Shown here piece by piece: positions 8,790 through 17,408 of a DNA stretch of 64,000 nt. Under the pieces are notes generated by a model. That model had not been told where the DNA came from. It did not search any database and saw only the letters and a list, made by a program, of their open reading frames with translations. Position numbers and translations under genes: made by a program. Origin of the DNA: JAEUMD01 sp050246945 (lineage in GTDB: Bacteria; Pseudomonadota; Alphaproteobacteria; Rhizobiales; Hyphomicrobiaceae); assembly GCA_050246945.1 (NCBI GenBank), contig JBFWVC010000001.1:335322-399321 (forward strand), written 5' to 3'. Positions within the stretch are counted from its first letter, which is position 1. Each line of letters starts with the position of its first letter.

Positions 8790-9203
8790 TTACGCTCCGC
8801 CGCCGGACGAAGGTGGGCGTTGCGCCCGCCTGGGGTGATGCACGCGATGAAGCGCGTCTTCAAGATCCTTTTTCAGTGCGGCGAACGGCCGGTCTAGCGC
8901 TGCCTTGCGTGCAATCAGAACATAGTCGAAGCCGGGACGCGCATGTCCGTCTACAAGCTCGAGGATCGCAGCCTTTAGTCGCCGCCGGATCCGATTGCGG
9001 ACGACGGCGCCGCCGAGCTTCTTGGTGACGGTAAAACCGAAACGCGGCCCTCCGTTTCCCTCCGCGATCCTTCGGTCTTGCGGCCGCGGCTTTCCTTCCA
9101 AGGTGAAGCTTGCGCAAGACCATTTCGCACCGCCGCGCACTTTCAGAAAATCAGCGCGCTTTTTGAGTGTTGCGAGCGGCAACGGCTCCTCGCCTCCCGG
9201 CAC
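8790..9203 (-). CDS. rnpA: Ribonuclease P protein component
   Basis: 137 aa; the protein subunit that helps the RNase P RNA cleave tRNA 5' leaders. The family signature is clear: LKKRADFLKVRGG at the N-terminus and VRNRIRRRLKAA in the centre. The C-terminus is basic and low-complexity (HHPRRAQRPPSS). I use the GTG at 9203, 24 bp after the rpmH stop; a TTG about eight codons in is another possible start. rpmH-rnpA order and orientation are the usual ones. Confidence 0.93.
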   Translation of the reverse strand: MPGGEEPLPLATLKKRADFLKVRGGAKWSCASFTLEGKPRPQDRRIAEGNGGPRFGFTVTKKLGGAVVRNRIRRRLKAAILELVDGHARPGFDYVLIARKAALDRPFAALKKDLEDALHRVHHPRRAQRPPSSGGGA

Positions 9204-9226
9204 CCCGGCGGAGTTGCCAGAAAAGA

Positions 9227-9361
9227 TCAGGCGCTCAGCCGCTTGCGGCCCTTGGCGCGACGACGGGCGAGAACCTTCATGCCGCCCTTCGTCTGCATGC
9301 GGGCGCGGAACCCGTGGCGGCGTTTGCGCACGAGGCGGCTGGGCTGATAGGTGCGTTTCAC
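9227..9361 (-). CDS. rpmH: Large ribosomal subunit protein bL34
   Basis: 44 aa, too short for most ORF listings. It begins with a GTG at 9361: KRTYQPSRLVRKRRHGFRAR, then GGMKVLARRRAKGRKRLSA. All canonical L34 residues are present and the length is exact. It heads the rnpA-yidC-engB run on the minus strand. Confidence 0.96.
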   Translation of the reverse strand: MKRTYQPSRLVRKRRHGFRARMQTKGGMKVLARRRAKGRKRLSA

Positions 9362-9868
9362 TGGTCTAACTCCGTATCTCTTCGGAAGCTCGGCGCTGGG
9401 CACGGCTCCGGGAAAACCTTGTCACATTGCACGCTGGCCCGCTTTTTTCGGGCCCCGCGCCTGCCAACATTGGCATGGAATGGAAGTTCGCCGCTTATAG
9501 GGGCGCGCCCACGTGAAGTCAATCGAGACCCCGGGACATTCGGCGCCGTGGTGGCCACCGAAATCACCACACATGAGCTGAGGCACTGCACGCCATGCCG
9601 GCTCGCCACGGTCGGAACGAAGCGACCGGCCTCAATCGGCCCGAACGGATCTCCGAGTGCGGAAGTTTAGCCAATGAACCCTCGCCTTGTAACGTTCGTC
9701 CATGCAATCGCGAACTTAACGCACAATCTGCATGAACTCCCGGCCCGGGCATCAACCGCTCGATAAAGTCAAGACAAGATATGACGGATGATTTGCGCCA
9801 AATATATATTGGTTTCTGGGCTATCTGATCTTAAAAAAGGCTGAAAATAACAATGGATAATCTTCGAG
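9362..9868. other. Intergenic region upstream of rpmH and the DUF547 gene
   Basis: 507 bp between divergent genes. It includes an inverted repeat around 9436-9455 (GGCCCG, T-rich centre, CGGGCC) and an AT-rich stretch at 9780-9870 that likely holds the promoter of the downstream gene. I see no DnaA boxes and no coding frame, so there is no support for an origin here. Confidence 0.45.
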
Positions 9869-10846
9869 ATGCATGAATTCAACATGAACAAACTAGGGAT
9901 ATGGAGCGCGGTGGGTCGTCGAGCCGAGTTTGTATTTGCCCCGCCTGCTTTGGATATGTTTCGTGGCGCTCAGCGATCGAGGAAATTGCGCCGGTCGCTG
10001 TGTGCGCTGTCCGTTGCGGTCGTCGGTCTTGCTTTGGCATTCTTCATGGCGATGCCGGTCGCCAGCGCCGGCGAAATTACCGAAGCGTTTCGCGCCCACA
10101 GTGCGGGCTCGTCTCTCACCGTCGACCACAGCGCGTGGGACACCCTCCTGAAGACCTACGTCAAACCCGCCCGCGATGGCGTGAACCGGGTCGATTACAG
10201 TGCCTTTGAGGCGAACGGCCGCCAATCCTTGAAAAGCTACATCGCCGGTTTGGAAGCCGTTGATCCGGCCAAGCTCGACCGCCCCGAACAGATGGCGTTC
10301 TGGGCGAACCTCTATAATGCCAGGACAATCGACATCATTCTCGAACACTATCCCGTCAAATCCATCCGCGACATCTCCCTCGAACCGAGCCTGATCGATT
10401 TCCTCAAGAAGAGTGTTGGTGCCGGCGGCCCGTGGAAGGCCAAGGTGGTCAATGTCAGCGGCCATGCATTGAGCCTCGACAACATCGAGCACGACATCCT
10501 CCGACCGGTCTACAAGGATCCGCGTGTCCACTACGCAGTGAACTGTGCCTCCTACGGCTGCCCCAATATCCAGACTTCGGCTTTCACCGGTGCCATGATC
10601 GACCGGCAGCTCGACGAGGCTGCCCGTGCGTTCGTCAATCACCCGCGCGGCTTTAGGGTTGCGGGCGGGCTCGTCATGGCGTCCTCCATCTATGACTGGT
10701 TCCAGTCGGACTTCGGTGGCTCTGCCGCTGGAGTTCTCGAGCATGCGCGCCGCTATGCGAATGCGGAATTGAAGTCCGCGCTTACCGCCAAGACGGGCAT
10801 CGATGGCTTCGACTACGACTGGCGCTTGAACGACGTAGCGCGTTGA
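9869..10846 (+). CDS. DUF547 domain secreted protein
   Basis: 325 aa from ATG 9869; an internal ATG at 9956 would place the signal peptide closer to the start. A basic stretch and hydrophobic segment (about 40-65, ending MPVASAGE) act as signal peptide. The DUF547 domain follows: FWANLYNARTIDIILEHYPV, then VHYAVNCASYGCPNI with its conserved cysteines, and a C-terminal SSIYDWFQSDF. The domain is seen in bacteria and plants; its reaction is not established. It is followed on the same strand by TVP38 and an FAD-disulfide reductase, a neighbourhood that recurs with this family in proteobacteria. Confidence 0.85.
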   Translation: MHEFNMNKLGIWSAVGRRAEFVFAPPALDMFRGAQRSRKLRRSLCALSVAVVGLALAFFMAMPVASAGEITEAFRAHSAGSSLTVDHSAWDTLLKTYVKPARDGVNRVDYSAFEANGRQSLKSYIAGLEAVDPAKLDRPEQMAFWANLYNARTIDIILEHYPVKSIRDISLEPSLIDFLKKSVGAGGPWKAKVVNVSGHALSLDNIEHDILRPVYKDPRVHYAVNCASYGCPNIQTSAFTGAMIDRQLDEAARAFVNHPRGFRVAGGLVMASSIYDWFQSDFGGSAAGVLEHARRYANAELKSALTAKTGIDGFDYDWRLNDVAR

Positions 10847-10957
10847 CCCCGCCCGGCAACACAGCGGCACACCCGACGATGCATGACCCACAGGACAATG
10901 ACGGCGCACGGCCATTGCGCGCTTGCCGCTGCGGCGAACCTTGATGAGGATGCCAGA

Positions 10958-11773
10958 ATGAAACCCGATCCAGACGAGCCGCTCGCACCCATCTCCACAG
11001 CCTCCGACCGGAGCCCGCTGAGGCGCTGGGCGCCGCTCGCCATCCTTGCCGTGCTGATGGCGCTGGCCCTCTCCATGGGTTGGCACGAGTACCTGAGTTT
11101 CAAGACCATTGGTCTCAACTACGAAGCGCTTGAGGGCTTCATTGCCCACAATTTTATCGTCGCGATCCTCGCCTATGTCTTGCTGTACATTCTGGTCGTA
11201 GCGCTCTCCTTGCCGGGTGGCCTGGTCATGACCTTGTCGGGAGGGTTGCTGTTCGGCTGGCTCGCCGCCGCAGTCGCAACGGTCTTCGGCGCGACCATCG
11301 GCGCCACCATCCTCTTCCTGATCGCCAAGACATCTTTTGGAGAGACGCTGGCCGCAAGAGCCGGTCCGTGGCTCGGCAAGCTGCGCGCAGGCTTCCAGGA
11401 AAATGCGCTGAGTTATCTGCTCTTCCTGCGCCTGGTTCCTGCATTCCCGTTCTTCGTCGTCAACCTGGCGCCTGCCTTGCTTGGCGTGCCGTTGCGCACC
11501 TACGTGCTGGGAACCTTCTTCGGCATCATTCCGGGCACCACGGCGTTTTCTGTACTGGGCGCCGGTCTCGGCAGCGCGGTGGCAAGCCAGAATGCGATCT
11601 ACAACGCTTGCCTCGCCGAGCATGGTAGCAATGCCGCTTCGGTCTGCACGTATGTCATCGATACCAAGGCACTCGTTACGCCCGAGCTGCTCGCCGCGTT
11701 CGTGCTGCTCGGCGTGGTTGCCCTGATCCCCGTGGCGCTCAAGAAGTGGAGCAAGCGCAATGTCAATGCCTGA
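10958..11773 (+). CDS. TVP38/TMEM64 (SNARE-associated, DedA-like) membrane protein
   Basis: 271 aa from the ATG at 10958, chosen because GAGGA sits 7 nt upstream; the open frame continues to 10883 without coding character. About six membrane segments. Family markers are the SLPGGLVMTLSGGLLFG segment, the central FLRLVPAFPFFVVNLAPALLG segment and GTTAFSVLGAGLGS. The family is related to DedA flippases. The stop overlaps the next gene by 14 bp, implying translational coupling to the oxidoreductase. Confidence 0.9.
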   Translation: MKPDPDEPLAPISTASDRSPLRRWAPLAILAVLMALALSMGWHEYLSFKTIGLNYEALEGFIAHNFIVAILAYVLLYILVVALSLPGGLVMTLSGGLLFGWLAAAVATVFGATIGATILFLIAKTSFGETLAARAGPWLGKLRAGFQENALSYLLFLRLVPAFPFFVVNLAPALLGVPLRTYVLGTFFGIIPGTTAFSVLGAGLGSAVASQNAIYNACLAEHGSNAASVCTYVIDTKALVTPELLAAFVLLGVVALIPVALKKWSKRNVNA

Positions 11774-13199
11774 CGACACCCGGTTGAGCGTCGATCTGTG
11801 CGTCATTGGAGCCGGATCGGGAGGCCTCTCCGTCGCGGCTGCAGCCGCCGCATTCGGACAGCGCGTTGTCCTGATCGAGAAAGGCAGGATGGGCGGCGAC
11901 TGCCTTAATTACGGCTGTGTCCCGTCCAAGGCGCTGATCGCGGCGGCGCACCGCGCGCACGCCATGCGCACGTCTGCCCCCTTCGGCATCCGCCCCGTCG
12001 TTCCCGAGATCGACGCAAGGGCGGTTCACGACCATGTTCACGGCGTCATTGCCGCGATCGCACCCAACGACAGCGTGGAACGGTTCGAGGGCTTGGGCGT
12101 GAAGGTGATCCAGGCTTCGGGCCGGTTCATAGACAAGCAGACGGTATCGGCGGGCGATTTTGAAATTACCGCGCGCCGCTTCGTCGTCGCCACCGGCTCG
12201 TCGCCACTCGTCCCCCCTATTCCGGGCCTCGCCGAAACGCCCTACTTCACAAACGAGACCATCTTCGATAACGCCGCGCCGATCGGCCATCTGATCGTCG
12301 TGGGTGGCGGGCCGATTGGCATGGAGCTGGCGCAGGCACATCTTCGTCTCGGTGCGAAAGTCACGGTCCTGGAGGGCCTGAAGGCACTGGGCAAGGATGA
12401 TCCCGAGATGGCCGCCGTCGTGCTGGATCGCCTGCGTCGTGAGGGACTGGACATCCGCGAAGGCGCAATGGTTCAGCGCGTCGATGGCACCCATGGTTCG
12501 ATTAGCGTCATCGTCGGCGGCAGTGGCGGTTCCGTAGAGACGGTCGAGGGCACGCATCTCCTCGTCGCCACGGGCAGACGGCCGAATCTCTCCGAGCTCG
12601 GCCTTGAAGCCGCCGGGATCGTCTACGAGCGAACGGGCATCAAGGTGTCGACCGGCCTCGTCACGTCCAACAAGAAGGTCTACGCCATCGGCGACGTCAC
12701 CGGCGGGCTGCAGTTCACCCACGTCGCAAACTACCACGCGGGATTGGTTATTCGCCGTGCATTGTTCAGGCTGCCCGCAAAAGTCGATACAGGCATCGTG
12801 CCGTGGGTCACGTTTACTGATCCCGAGCTGGCCCATGTGGGCTTGACCGAGGAGCTGGCTCGCGCCAGGCACGGCAAAGTTTCGGTTCTGCGCTGGCCCT
12901 ACCACGAGAATGATCGTGCCCAGGCCGAGCGCGCAACGCATGGCCACGTCAAGGTCGTGGTCGGAAGATCTGGGCGCATTCTGGGCGCCACTATCGTCGG
13001 CGCCCATGCCGGAGAGTTGATTCAGATGTGGTCACTCGCCATATCGCAGAAGTCGAAGATCAAGGCGATGACCGGGTTCATTTCGCCTTATCCCACCTTG
13101 TCCGAAATGAACAAGCGCGCTGCAATTAAGCATTACGCATCGGCCCCCGGTAATCCATTGGTGCGCAAGGTGATCGGCTTCCTCGCGAAACTGGGGTAA
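11760..13199 (+). CDS. FAD-dependent pyridine nucleotide-disulfide oxidoreductase (mercuric reductase/LPD-like)
   Basis: 479 aa. FAD-binding GAGSGG lies near residue 18. The redox-active disulfide is Cys48/Cys53 (GGDCLNYGCVPSK). The NAD(P) Rossmann motif VVGGGPIGMELA lies in the middle, then the second FAD motif VYAIGDVTGG. The C-terminal dimerisation domain ends SPYPTLSEMNKRAA, with Tyr where lipoamide dehydrogenases carry the catalytic His (HAHPTLSE), and there is no MerA metal-binding domain or C-terminal Cys pair. It is thus neither LpdA nor MerA but the subgroup usually found beside or fused to TVP38 proteins. Physiological substrate unknown. Confidence 0.88.
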   Translation: MSMPDDTRLSVDLCVIGAGSGGLSVAAAAAAFGQRVVLIEKGRMGGDCLNYGCVPSKALIAAAHRAHAMRTSAPFGIRPVVPEIDARAVHDHVHGVIAAIAPNDSVERFEGLGVKVIQASGRFIDKQTVSAGDFEITARRFVVATGSSPLVPPIPGLAETPYFTNETIFDNAAPIGHLIVVGGGPIGMELAQAHLRLGAKVTVLEGLKALGKDDPEMAAVVLDRLRREGLDIREGAMVQRVDGTHGSISVIVGGSGGSVETVEGTHLLVATGRRPNLSELGLEAAGIVYERTGIKVSTGLVTSNKKVYAIGDVTGGLQFTHVANYHAGLVIRRALFRLPAKVDTGIVPWVTFTDPELAHVGLTEELARARHGKVSVLRWPYHENDRAQAERATHGHVKVVVGRSGRILGATIVGAHAGELIQMWSLAISQKSKIKAMTGFISPYPTLSEMNKRAAIKHYASAPGNPLVRKVIGFLAKLG

Positions 13200-13213
13200 G
13201 GATTGCGGGGCTG

Positions 13214-13269
13214 GAGCATGTTTGGCCGAATCTGAAGCGCGCAGCCGGTTCAGTTTGGCAAACGTGCTC
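13214..13269. repeat. Degenerate palindromic repeat unit
   Basis: Begins GAGCATGTTTGGCCGAA and ends with CGTGCTC after the AGCCGGTTCAG core. It looks like a diverged member of the family seen intact at 53548 and 63719. A further half-unit (CATGTTCGGC) lies at about 13287. It occupies the gap before the kinase gene. Confidence 0.5.
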
Positions 13270-13342
13270 TACGCGGGAACCTGGATCATGTTCGGCCGTC
13301 CGCAAAGCATGAGCGCGATCCAGCCTGGTCGACGAGGCCCGT

Positions 13343-14872
13343 TTGGACAAAAAGACGGAAGACGCGCTGTCGAAAGACGCACCTGCCATCAAGCGTGCTC
13401 GACGCTCGATGTCGCGCGTGCTCGACGCTTCGCGGCGACACTGGATCAGTCTCGGCTTGCCGGCCAAGCTCCTGCTTTTGACGGCCGGCTTCGTCATGCT
13501 GGCAGAAGTGCTTATTTTCGTGCCCTCCGTCGCCAATTATCGCGTCTCCTGGCTCTCCGATCGCCTTACGGCCGCACAGGTTGCCTCGCTGGCGGCCGAA
13601 GCGGTCCCCGGCGGCGACGTTCCCCCCAAGGTGCGCGCGGAGCTTCTTCGTACCGCACAGGTCAAGGCTGTCGCCGTGCGGCGCGACGGCCGCCGGCGCT
13701 TGGTGCTGCCAGCAGGCGAGCCGCTGTTGATCGACGCACACTACGATCTGCGCCCCCGCGACGAAGGTTTCTTCGGCGGCATCGCTCAGCGGCTCTCACT
13801 GATCGGCGACGCCTTTGCCACCTTTATTTATGGTGACACGCGCACCATTCGCGTCATCGGTCCCGTCGGCGACAATCCCGAGGATTTTATAGAGATCGTC
13901 ATCCCGGAACTGCCGCTGAAGAAGGTGATGGTCCGCTATGGTCTCAACATTCTCGGCCTGTCGATCATGATCTCGCTGATCACGGCGGCGCTGGTCTATC
14001 TTGCGCTGTCCTACCTTCTCGTTCAGCCGATGATGCGCATCACGCGCAACATGGTGCGGTTCTCCCAGGACCCAGAAGATCCCGAACGCATCATTGCGCC
14101 GTCTGGCCGCAACGACGAGATTGGCGTCGCCGAGCGCGAGCTGGCGCGCATGCAGCGCGAACTCTCGCAGCTGTTCCTGCAGAAGAACCGGCTCGCGCAG
14201 CTCGGGCTTGCGGTGTCTAAGATCAATCACGACTTGCGCAACATGCTGGCGAACGCTCAGTTGATCTCCGATCGCCTGACCGACATTCCGGACCCGACCG
14301 TACAGCGGTTTGCACCCAAGCTTATCGCCTCGCTCGACCGGGCCATCAACTTCTGCAACGATTCGCTGAAATTCGGCCGCGCCGAAGAAGCAACACCCCG
14401 GCGCGAGTTGATGCGTCTGCGGCCGATGGTCGACGAAGTGGGCGAAGGTCTTGGTTTGCCACGCGAGGGTTCGATCGATTGGTTGGTCGACATCGAGGAT
14501 ACGTTGCGCATCGACGCCGATCGCGATCACCTCTTCCGGGTCTTGTCGAACCTTGTCCGTAACGCAGTCCAGGCGCTGGAGGGCCAGGATCCCGATGAAC
14601 GCAGGGATATGGGTCGCATCGTCGTCCGCGCCTGGCGCGATGGCCGCCGTGTCTCGCTCGAGGTGCGCGACAACGGTCCAGGCGTACCGGCCAAGGCGCG
14701 CGAGAACCTGTTTCGTGCATTCCAGGGGGGCACGCGCAAGGGAGGTACTGGATTGGGGCTCGCAATCGCTGCCGAGCTGATCGCCGCGCATGGTGGACGA
14801 CTTCAGCTGCTCGACACCGACGAAGGTGCCGCTTTCGTTATCGAGGTACCGGATCGCTCGACCGTGGCATGA
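13343..14872 (+). CDS. Membrane sensor histidine kinase
   Basis: 509 aa. First membrane segment about 40-60, a periplasmic domain of about 140 residues, second membrane segment about 198-225, HAMP linker, then an H-box with KINHDLRNM (phospho-acceptor His about residue 295). The ATPase domain has N-box NLVRNAVQAL, G1 DNGPGVP and G2 GGTGLGLAI. TTG at 13343 is the first start; an ATG 22 codons in is a real alternative. No response regulator is adjacent, so it is an orphan kinase here. The signal is unknown. Confidence 0.88.
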   Translation: MDKKTEDALSKDAPAIKRARRSMSRVLDASRRHWISLGLPAKLLLLTAGFVMLAEVLIFVPSVANYRVSWLSDRLTAAQVASLAAEAVPGGDVPPKVRAELLRTAQVKAVAVRRDGRRRLVLPAGEPLLIDAHYDLRPRDEGFFGGIAQRLSLIGDAFATFIYGDTRTIRVIGPVGDNPEDFIEIVIPELPLKKVMVRYGLNILGLSIMISLITAALVYLALSYLLVQPMMRITRNMVRFSQDPEDPERIIAPSGRNDEIGVAERELARMQRELSQLFLQKNRLAQLGLAVSKINHDLRNMLANAQLISDRLTDIPDPTVQRFAPKLIASLDRAINFCNDSLKFGRAEEATPRRELMRLRPMVDEVGEGLGLPREGSIDWLVDIEDTLRIDADRDHLFRVLSNLVRNAVQALEGQDPDERRDMGRIVVRAWRDGRRVSLEVRDNGPGVPAKARENLFRAFQGGTRKGGTGLGLAIAAELIAAHGGRLQLLDTDEGAAFVIEVPDRSTVA

Positions 14873-15156
14873 ACACGCGGCTCGAGCGCCTCTCAAACAA
14901 GGATGAGGCAGGCGTCCCGCACGGCGCATTCAGTACTTCCAGCTCTGCCCGGCAAAAGGCGGCATGCCGCCGTCGCCGAAGGTCTTCGCCCCGGTTTATG
15001 GCCTCCTGCATTGTTCGGCGAGATCGTGTGCGCAACCCCCTTGCACTTGGAAGCCGGAGCGGTTAGAGGTTGCGCCTCCAAGCGGGCGGTCCAGACGGCT
15101 GCCCCTTTTTGGCGCTTGCGCCGGGGCCAAATATGGCCGGTGCAGGCGCTCGGCAA

Positions 15157-15233
15157 GCGCCCGTAGCTCAGCTGGATAGAGCACCAGACTACGAATCTGG
15201 GGGTCAGAGGTTCGAATCCTTTCGGGCGCGCCA
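15157..15233 (+). tRNA. tRNA-Arg (anticodon ACG)
   Basis: 77 nt including encoded CCA. The acceptor stem GCGCCCG pairs with CGGGCGC; D-arm AGCTCAGCTGGATAGAGC, anticodon loop CTACGAA, and T-loop TTCGAAT are all standard. The reverse-strand frame across it, starting MARPKGFEPLTPRF, is the familiar antisense-of-tRNA artefact. The 3' end (GGCGCGCCA, 15225-15233) is repeated at the boundaries of the two downstream toxin cassettes. Confidence 0.97.
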
Positions 15234-15236
15234 AGT

Positions 15237-15260
15237 TGCTATCAAGATGATAGCTTGCAA
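15237..15260. repeat. Cassette-end hairpin, copy 1
   Basis: A perfect 7-bp-arm inverted repeat, GCTATCA-AGA-TGATAGC, followed by TTGCAA, just outside the tRNA 3' end and downstream of immunity gene 1 on the minus strand. The same 24 bp recur at 16430-16453 after immunity gene 2. It may be a transcription terminator or part of an integration end. Confidence 0.7.
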
Positions 15261-15289
15261 CTTCTCGCAGGTTGGCGGCCCGCCGATTA

Positions 15290-15583
15290 TCACTTGCCTT
15301 CTTCCGTCGTCAAATGCTGAACGATCGTCCGCAGCACGCGGCGCAATTCATTGACGTCAGGGAAGCAGTAGCGTGCGCCACCCTCGTTCCAGATCCGGTT
15401 CATCTCCTTATCGGACAAGTTACGGCGCAGCACGTCTTGGATGAACGGCTTGACCACTGCCTTCTGGTGAGAATTGAGCATGCGCACCGCGCTGCCGACC
15501 CATTCATCTAGTGATTTCGCCTCAGCGTGACTCCCATCCCAGAAACACTGCGTCAAGTAGTCGAATTCCTTTGGTATTTTCAT
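15290..15583 (-). CDS. Candidate immunity protein for RNase A-like toxin 1
   Basis: 97 aa, no membrane segments or signal peptide. It starts 9 bp after the stop of toxin 1, and that stop codon is part of its own ribosome binding site (TAGGAG), so translation is tightly coupled. Order toxin-then-immunity is standard for contact-dependent inhibition modules. The sequence (for example KAVVKPFIQDVLRRNLSD) matches no family I recognise and is unrelated to the protein after toxin 2. The immunity role is inferred from position. Confidence 0.65.
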   Translation of the reverse strand: MKIPKEFDYLTQCFWDGSHAEAKSLDEWVGSAVRMLNSHQKAVVKPFIQDVLRRNLSDKEMNRIWNEGGARYCFPDVNELRRVLRTIVQHLTTEEGK

Positions 15584-15592
15584 GGTGCACTC

Positions 15593-16240
15593 CTAGTTCT
15601 TTGGCCGCGCATTCAGGGGGTAGGCCGTAATCACCGTATACCCTCGCTGAGAGCGCGTATCTTGCCGGATCAGCACGCCAACTTCGTACGCGGAGCGCAT
15701 GTACGGCTCGGCAAATGCATCCGGCCGAAACGCTTCCTTGCCTGTCGGATATCCGAAACGTTGCTCAAGCCAAACCTCTTTCATGGCCCCGCTTGCAACC
15801 ATATCCACCATTGGCGCATGCGCCTCGAGCACCCTGTTGACGAAATCGTTGGCCGACTCGAGCGAGGCAAACGAACCTTGCGCCGGTGCAGCAATTGTGA
15901 CGAAAGGAGTGTCGATGCGCATGGCGCGCAACGTGGCCAGAAGCTCGGCATCGCCCTTGCCGACGTGGGTGCGAATTGCGTGGCCGCCGCGAGCTTCATC
16001 CTCAGGCAATCTGACTGAGTATCGCTCCGCTCGCTCATCTTGGGCAATTCGGGTGCCGCCGCCGGTATCGGACCATCGGCCATGATCGTCGCGCGGTTGG
16101 TCTTGGTTGAAACCGGCCTTCAGTGCGAGGTGCAGCCGCAGGTCGGTGACCAGAAACTTGATGTAGGTGAGACCCGAACGCAACTCGAGCAGCGCCGCCT
16201 CTCGTTTTTGGCAATCTGGGCAACTGTCTGGAAGTGGCAT
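15593..16240 (-). CDS. Small RNase A-like (CdiA-CT type) toxin 1
   Basis: 215 aa from the ATG at 16240, preceded by GAAGGA at a spacing of 6; a TTG 34 codons upstream is open but weaker. Residues 1-60 hold a CPDC motif and FNQDQPRDDHGRW, a sequence type common in phage head proteins. Residues about 75-210 match the bacterial RNase A-like toxin pattern: GGHAIRTHVGK with His87, and the C-terminal VITAYP with Thr205 and Tyr207, which are catalytic in the family. The expected action is tRNA or general RNA cleavage in the target cytoplasm. There is no signal peptide, RHS or filamentous haemagglutinin region, so delivery is unexplained. Confidence 0.75.
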   Translation of the reverse strand: MPLPDSCPDCQKREAALLELRSGLTYIKFLVTDLRLHLALKAGFNQDQPRDDHGRWSDTGGGTRIAQDERAERYSVRLPEDEARGGHAIRTHVGKGDAELLATLRAMRIDTPFVTIAAPAQGSFASLESANDFVNRVLEAHAPMVDMVASGAMKEVWLEQRFGYPTGKEAFRPDAFAEPYMRSAYEVGVLIRQDTRSQRGYTVITAYPLNARPKN

Positions 16241-16424
16241 CCGGCGTCCTTCGCAACCGAGCTGATCGACGCAGCTTGAAGGATGCCGGGCGGCTAGGGA
16301 TAAGTTCGCATCGCGGACCAGGGTGCATGGTGAACTGGCCAAAAGGGGGATGGTGGCCCGCTTCGATAATTACATGGCAACTTCAATCACATAGGTGTTC
16401 GCACTTTTATCCTGTACGGCGCGC
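16169..16424. repeat. 256-bp leader repeat, copy 1
   Basis: Identical by eye, base for base, to 17337-17592 (offset 1168 bp). It covers the first 24 codons of each toxin gene and about 180 bp upstream, so both toxins share promoter and start region. Identity stops abruptly at the GGCGCGC boundary on one side and falls to partial similarity inside the toxin genes on the other. Confidence 0.9.
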
Positions 16425-16453
16425 CAGCCTGCTATCAAGATGATAGCTTGCAA
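16418..16453. repeat. Cassette junction: GGCGCGCCA direct repeat plus hairpin, copy 2
   Basis: GGCGCGCCA at 16418-16426 copies the tRNA 3' end at 15225-15233, and the hairpin with its TTGCAA tail at 16430-16453 copies 15237-15260. A third, one-base-different copy (GGCGCGCAA) is at 17586-17594. These mark the ends of two units of about 1.17-1.19 kb. Confidence 0.75.
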
Positions 16454-16497
16454 TTCCAGACACAGCGACGAGTTCGGTCGCGCCACCAGCGCGACAG

Positions 16498-16743
16498 TCA
16501 TGCCTTCTGTCGGCGCATGAATTCACGGAATGCGCGATATTGGACGTCGTTGACGCCGTAGAAGTCGACGGTTGCCCGGCCTTGCAGCTTCTGATTCTCC
16601 GGAGCAACATCACGCGATCCCAATAGTTCATTCAGAAATCTCTTTGCCATGTCGTACTCACGCTTACTGTCGAACACATGCTTGAATTCGGTGGCGTGTC
16701 CGAAGTGATAGAATTCAATCTGGTATTTGCTCTGCTCGGCCAT
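16498..16743 (-). CDS. Candidate immunity protein for RNase A-like toxin 2
   Basis: 81 aa from ATG 16743 (a GTG three codons earlier is possible), beginning 11 bp after the toxin 2 stop. It is acidic/basic mixed, soluble, and unrelated to the protein that follows toxin 1; no family recognised. Having different immunity candidates behind toxins with different C-terminal halves fits cognate pairing. The role is inferred from position. Confidence 0.65.
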   Translation of the reverse strand: MAEQSKYQIEFYHFGHATEFKHVFDSKREYDMAKRFLNELLGSRDVAPENQKLQGRATVDFYGVNDVQYRAFREFMRRQKA

Positions 16744-16754
16744 TGTGTTCACAC

Positions 16755-17408
16755 CTAGTCCAAGTTGCGAGGATACGCTGTGATTACTCGGTAGCCTCTC
16801 ATGGCGGTGGGATCCTGCCGAATATAGACACCCACTCCGTAGGTCTCCCGAATCTTTGGCTGGCTCCGGATCGTCGAAGCATAGGCCTCGATGCCGGTCG
16901 GCGAGTCAAAGAATGCGTCGACTCGTTGTTCCGGCAAAATCCCGGTTGCCACACCGTCAACGATAGCGCGGTTGCGGGCGAGGGTTGAGTTTACCAGCTT
17001 GTTGGCAGCTTCCACCGACGGGAAGGATCCGCTACGAATGCTGTGTCTTGTTGGATCAGGATCGGCAAGAATCGAGTCGCGGACGTAGCCCGCAACTGTT
17101 TCCGGGGTCTTCCTGACGTGCTTGGCGATCGTATGGCCTTCCTTTTGCTCCTCTTCAAGCAGATCAACTCGATACCGCTCGACGTCGTTGGCTTGGGCCA
17201 CGCGCACGCCACCGCCACCGGACCCGCCGCCGGTGTCGGTCCAGCGGCCATGATCATCGCGTGGCTGGTCCGAGTTGAAGCCAGCCTTAAGCGCGAGGTG
17301 CAGACGGAGGTCGGCGACCAGTAGCCTGATGTAGGCGAGACCCGAACGCAACTCGAGCAGCGCCGCCTCTCGTTTTTGGCAATCTGGGCAACTGTCTGGA
17401 AGTGGCAT
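16755..17408 (-). CDS. Small RNase A-like (CdiA-CT type) toxin 2
   Basis: 217 aa from ATG 17408 with the same GAAGGA site as toxin 1. Residues 1-60 differ from toxin 1 at only a handful of positions, including the CPDC and DQPRDDHGRW motifs; a glycine-rich hinge follows (GGGSGGGG). The toxin domain has diverged strongly but keeps the catalytic pattern: EGHTIAKHVRK with His92, and VITAYP with Thr210 and Tyr212. As with toxin 1 there is no visible secretion domain. Confidence 0.75.
   Translation of the reverse strand: MPLPDSCPDCQKREAALLELRSGLAYIRLLVADLRLHLALKAGFNSDQPRDDHGRWTDTGGGSGGGGVRVAQANDVERYRVDLLEEEQKEGHTIAKHVRKTPETVAGYVRDSILADPDPTRHSIRSGSFPSVEAANKLVNSTLARNRAIVDGVATGILPEQRVDAFFDSPTGIEAYASTIRSQPKIRETYGVGVYIRQDPTAMRGYRVITAYPRNLD

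Noticed and set aside
9362..9868. Possible replication origin next to rpmH
   Set aside because: No DnaA boxes or AT-rich unwinding repeats; in alphaproteobacteria the origin is not normally linked to rpmH.
11763..13007. 414-codon minus-strand frame opposite the FAD oxidoreductase
   Set aside because: Antisense shadow; the plus-strand gene has all catalytic motifs.
14893..15234. Minus-strand frame starting MARPKGFEPLTPRF
   Set aside because: Well-known artefact produced by reading the complement of a tRNA gene.
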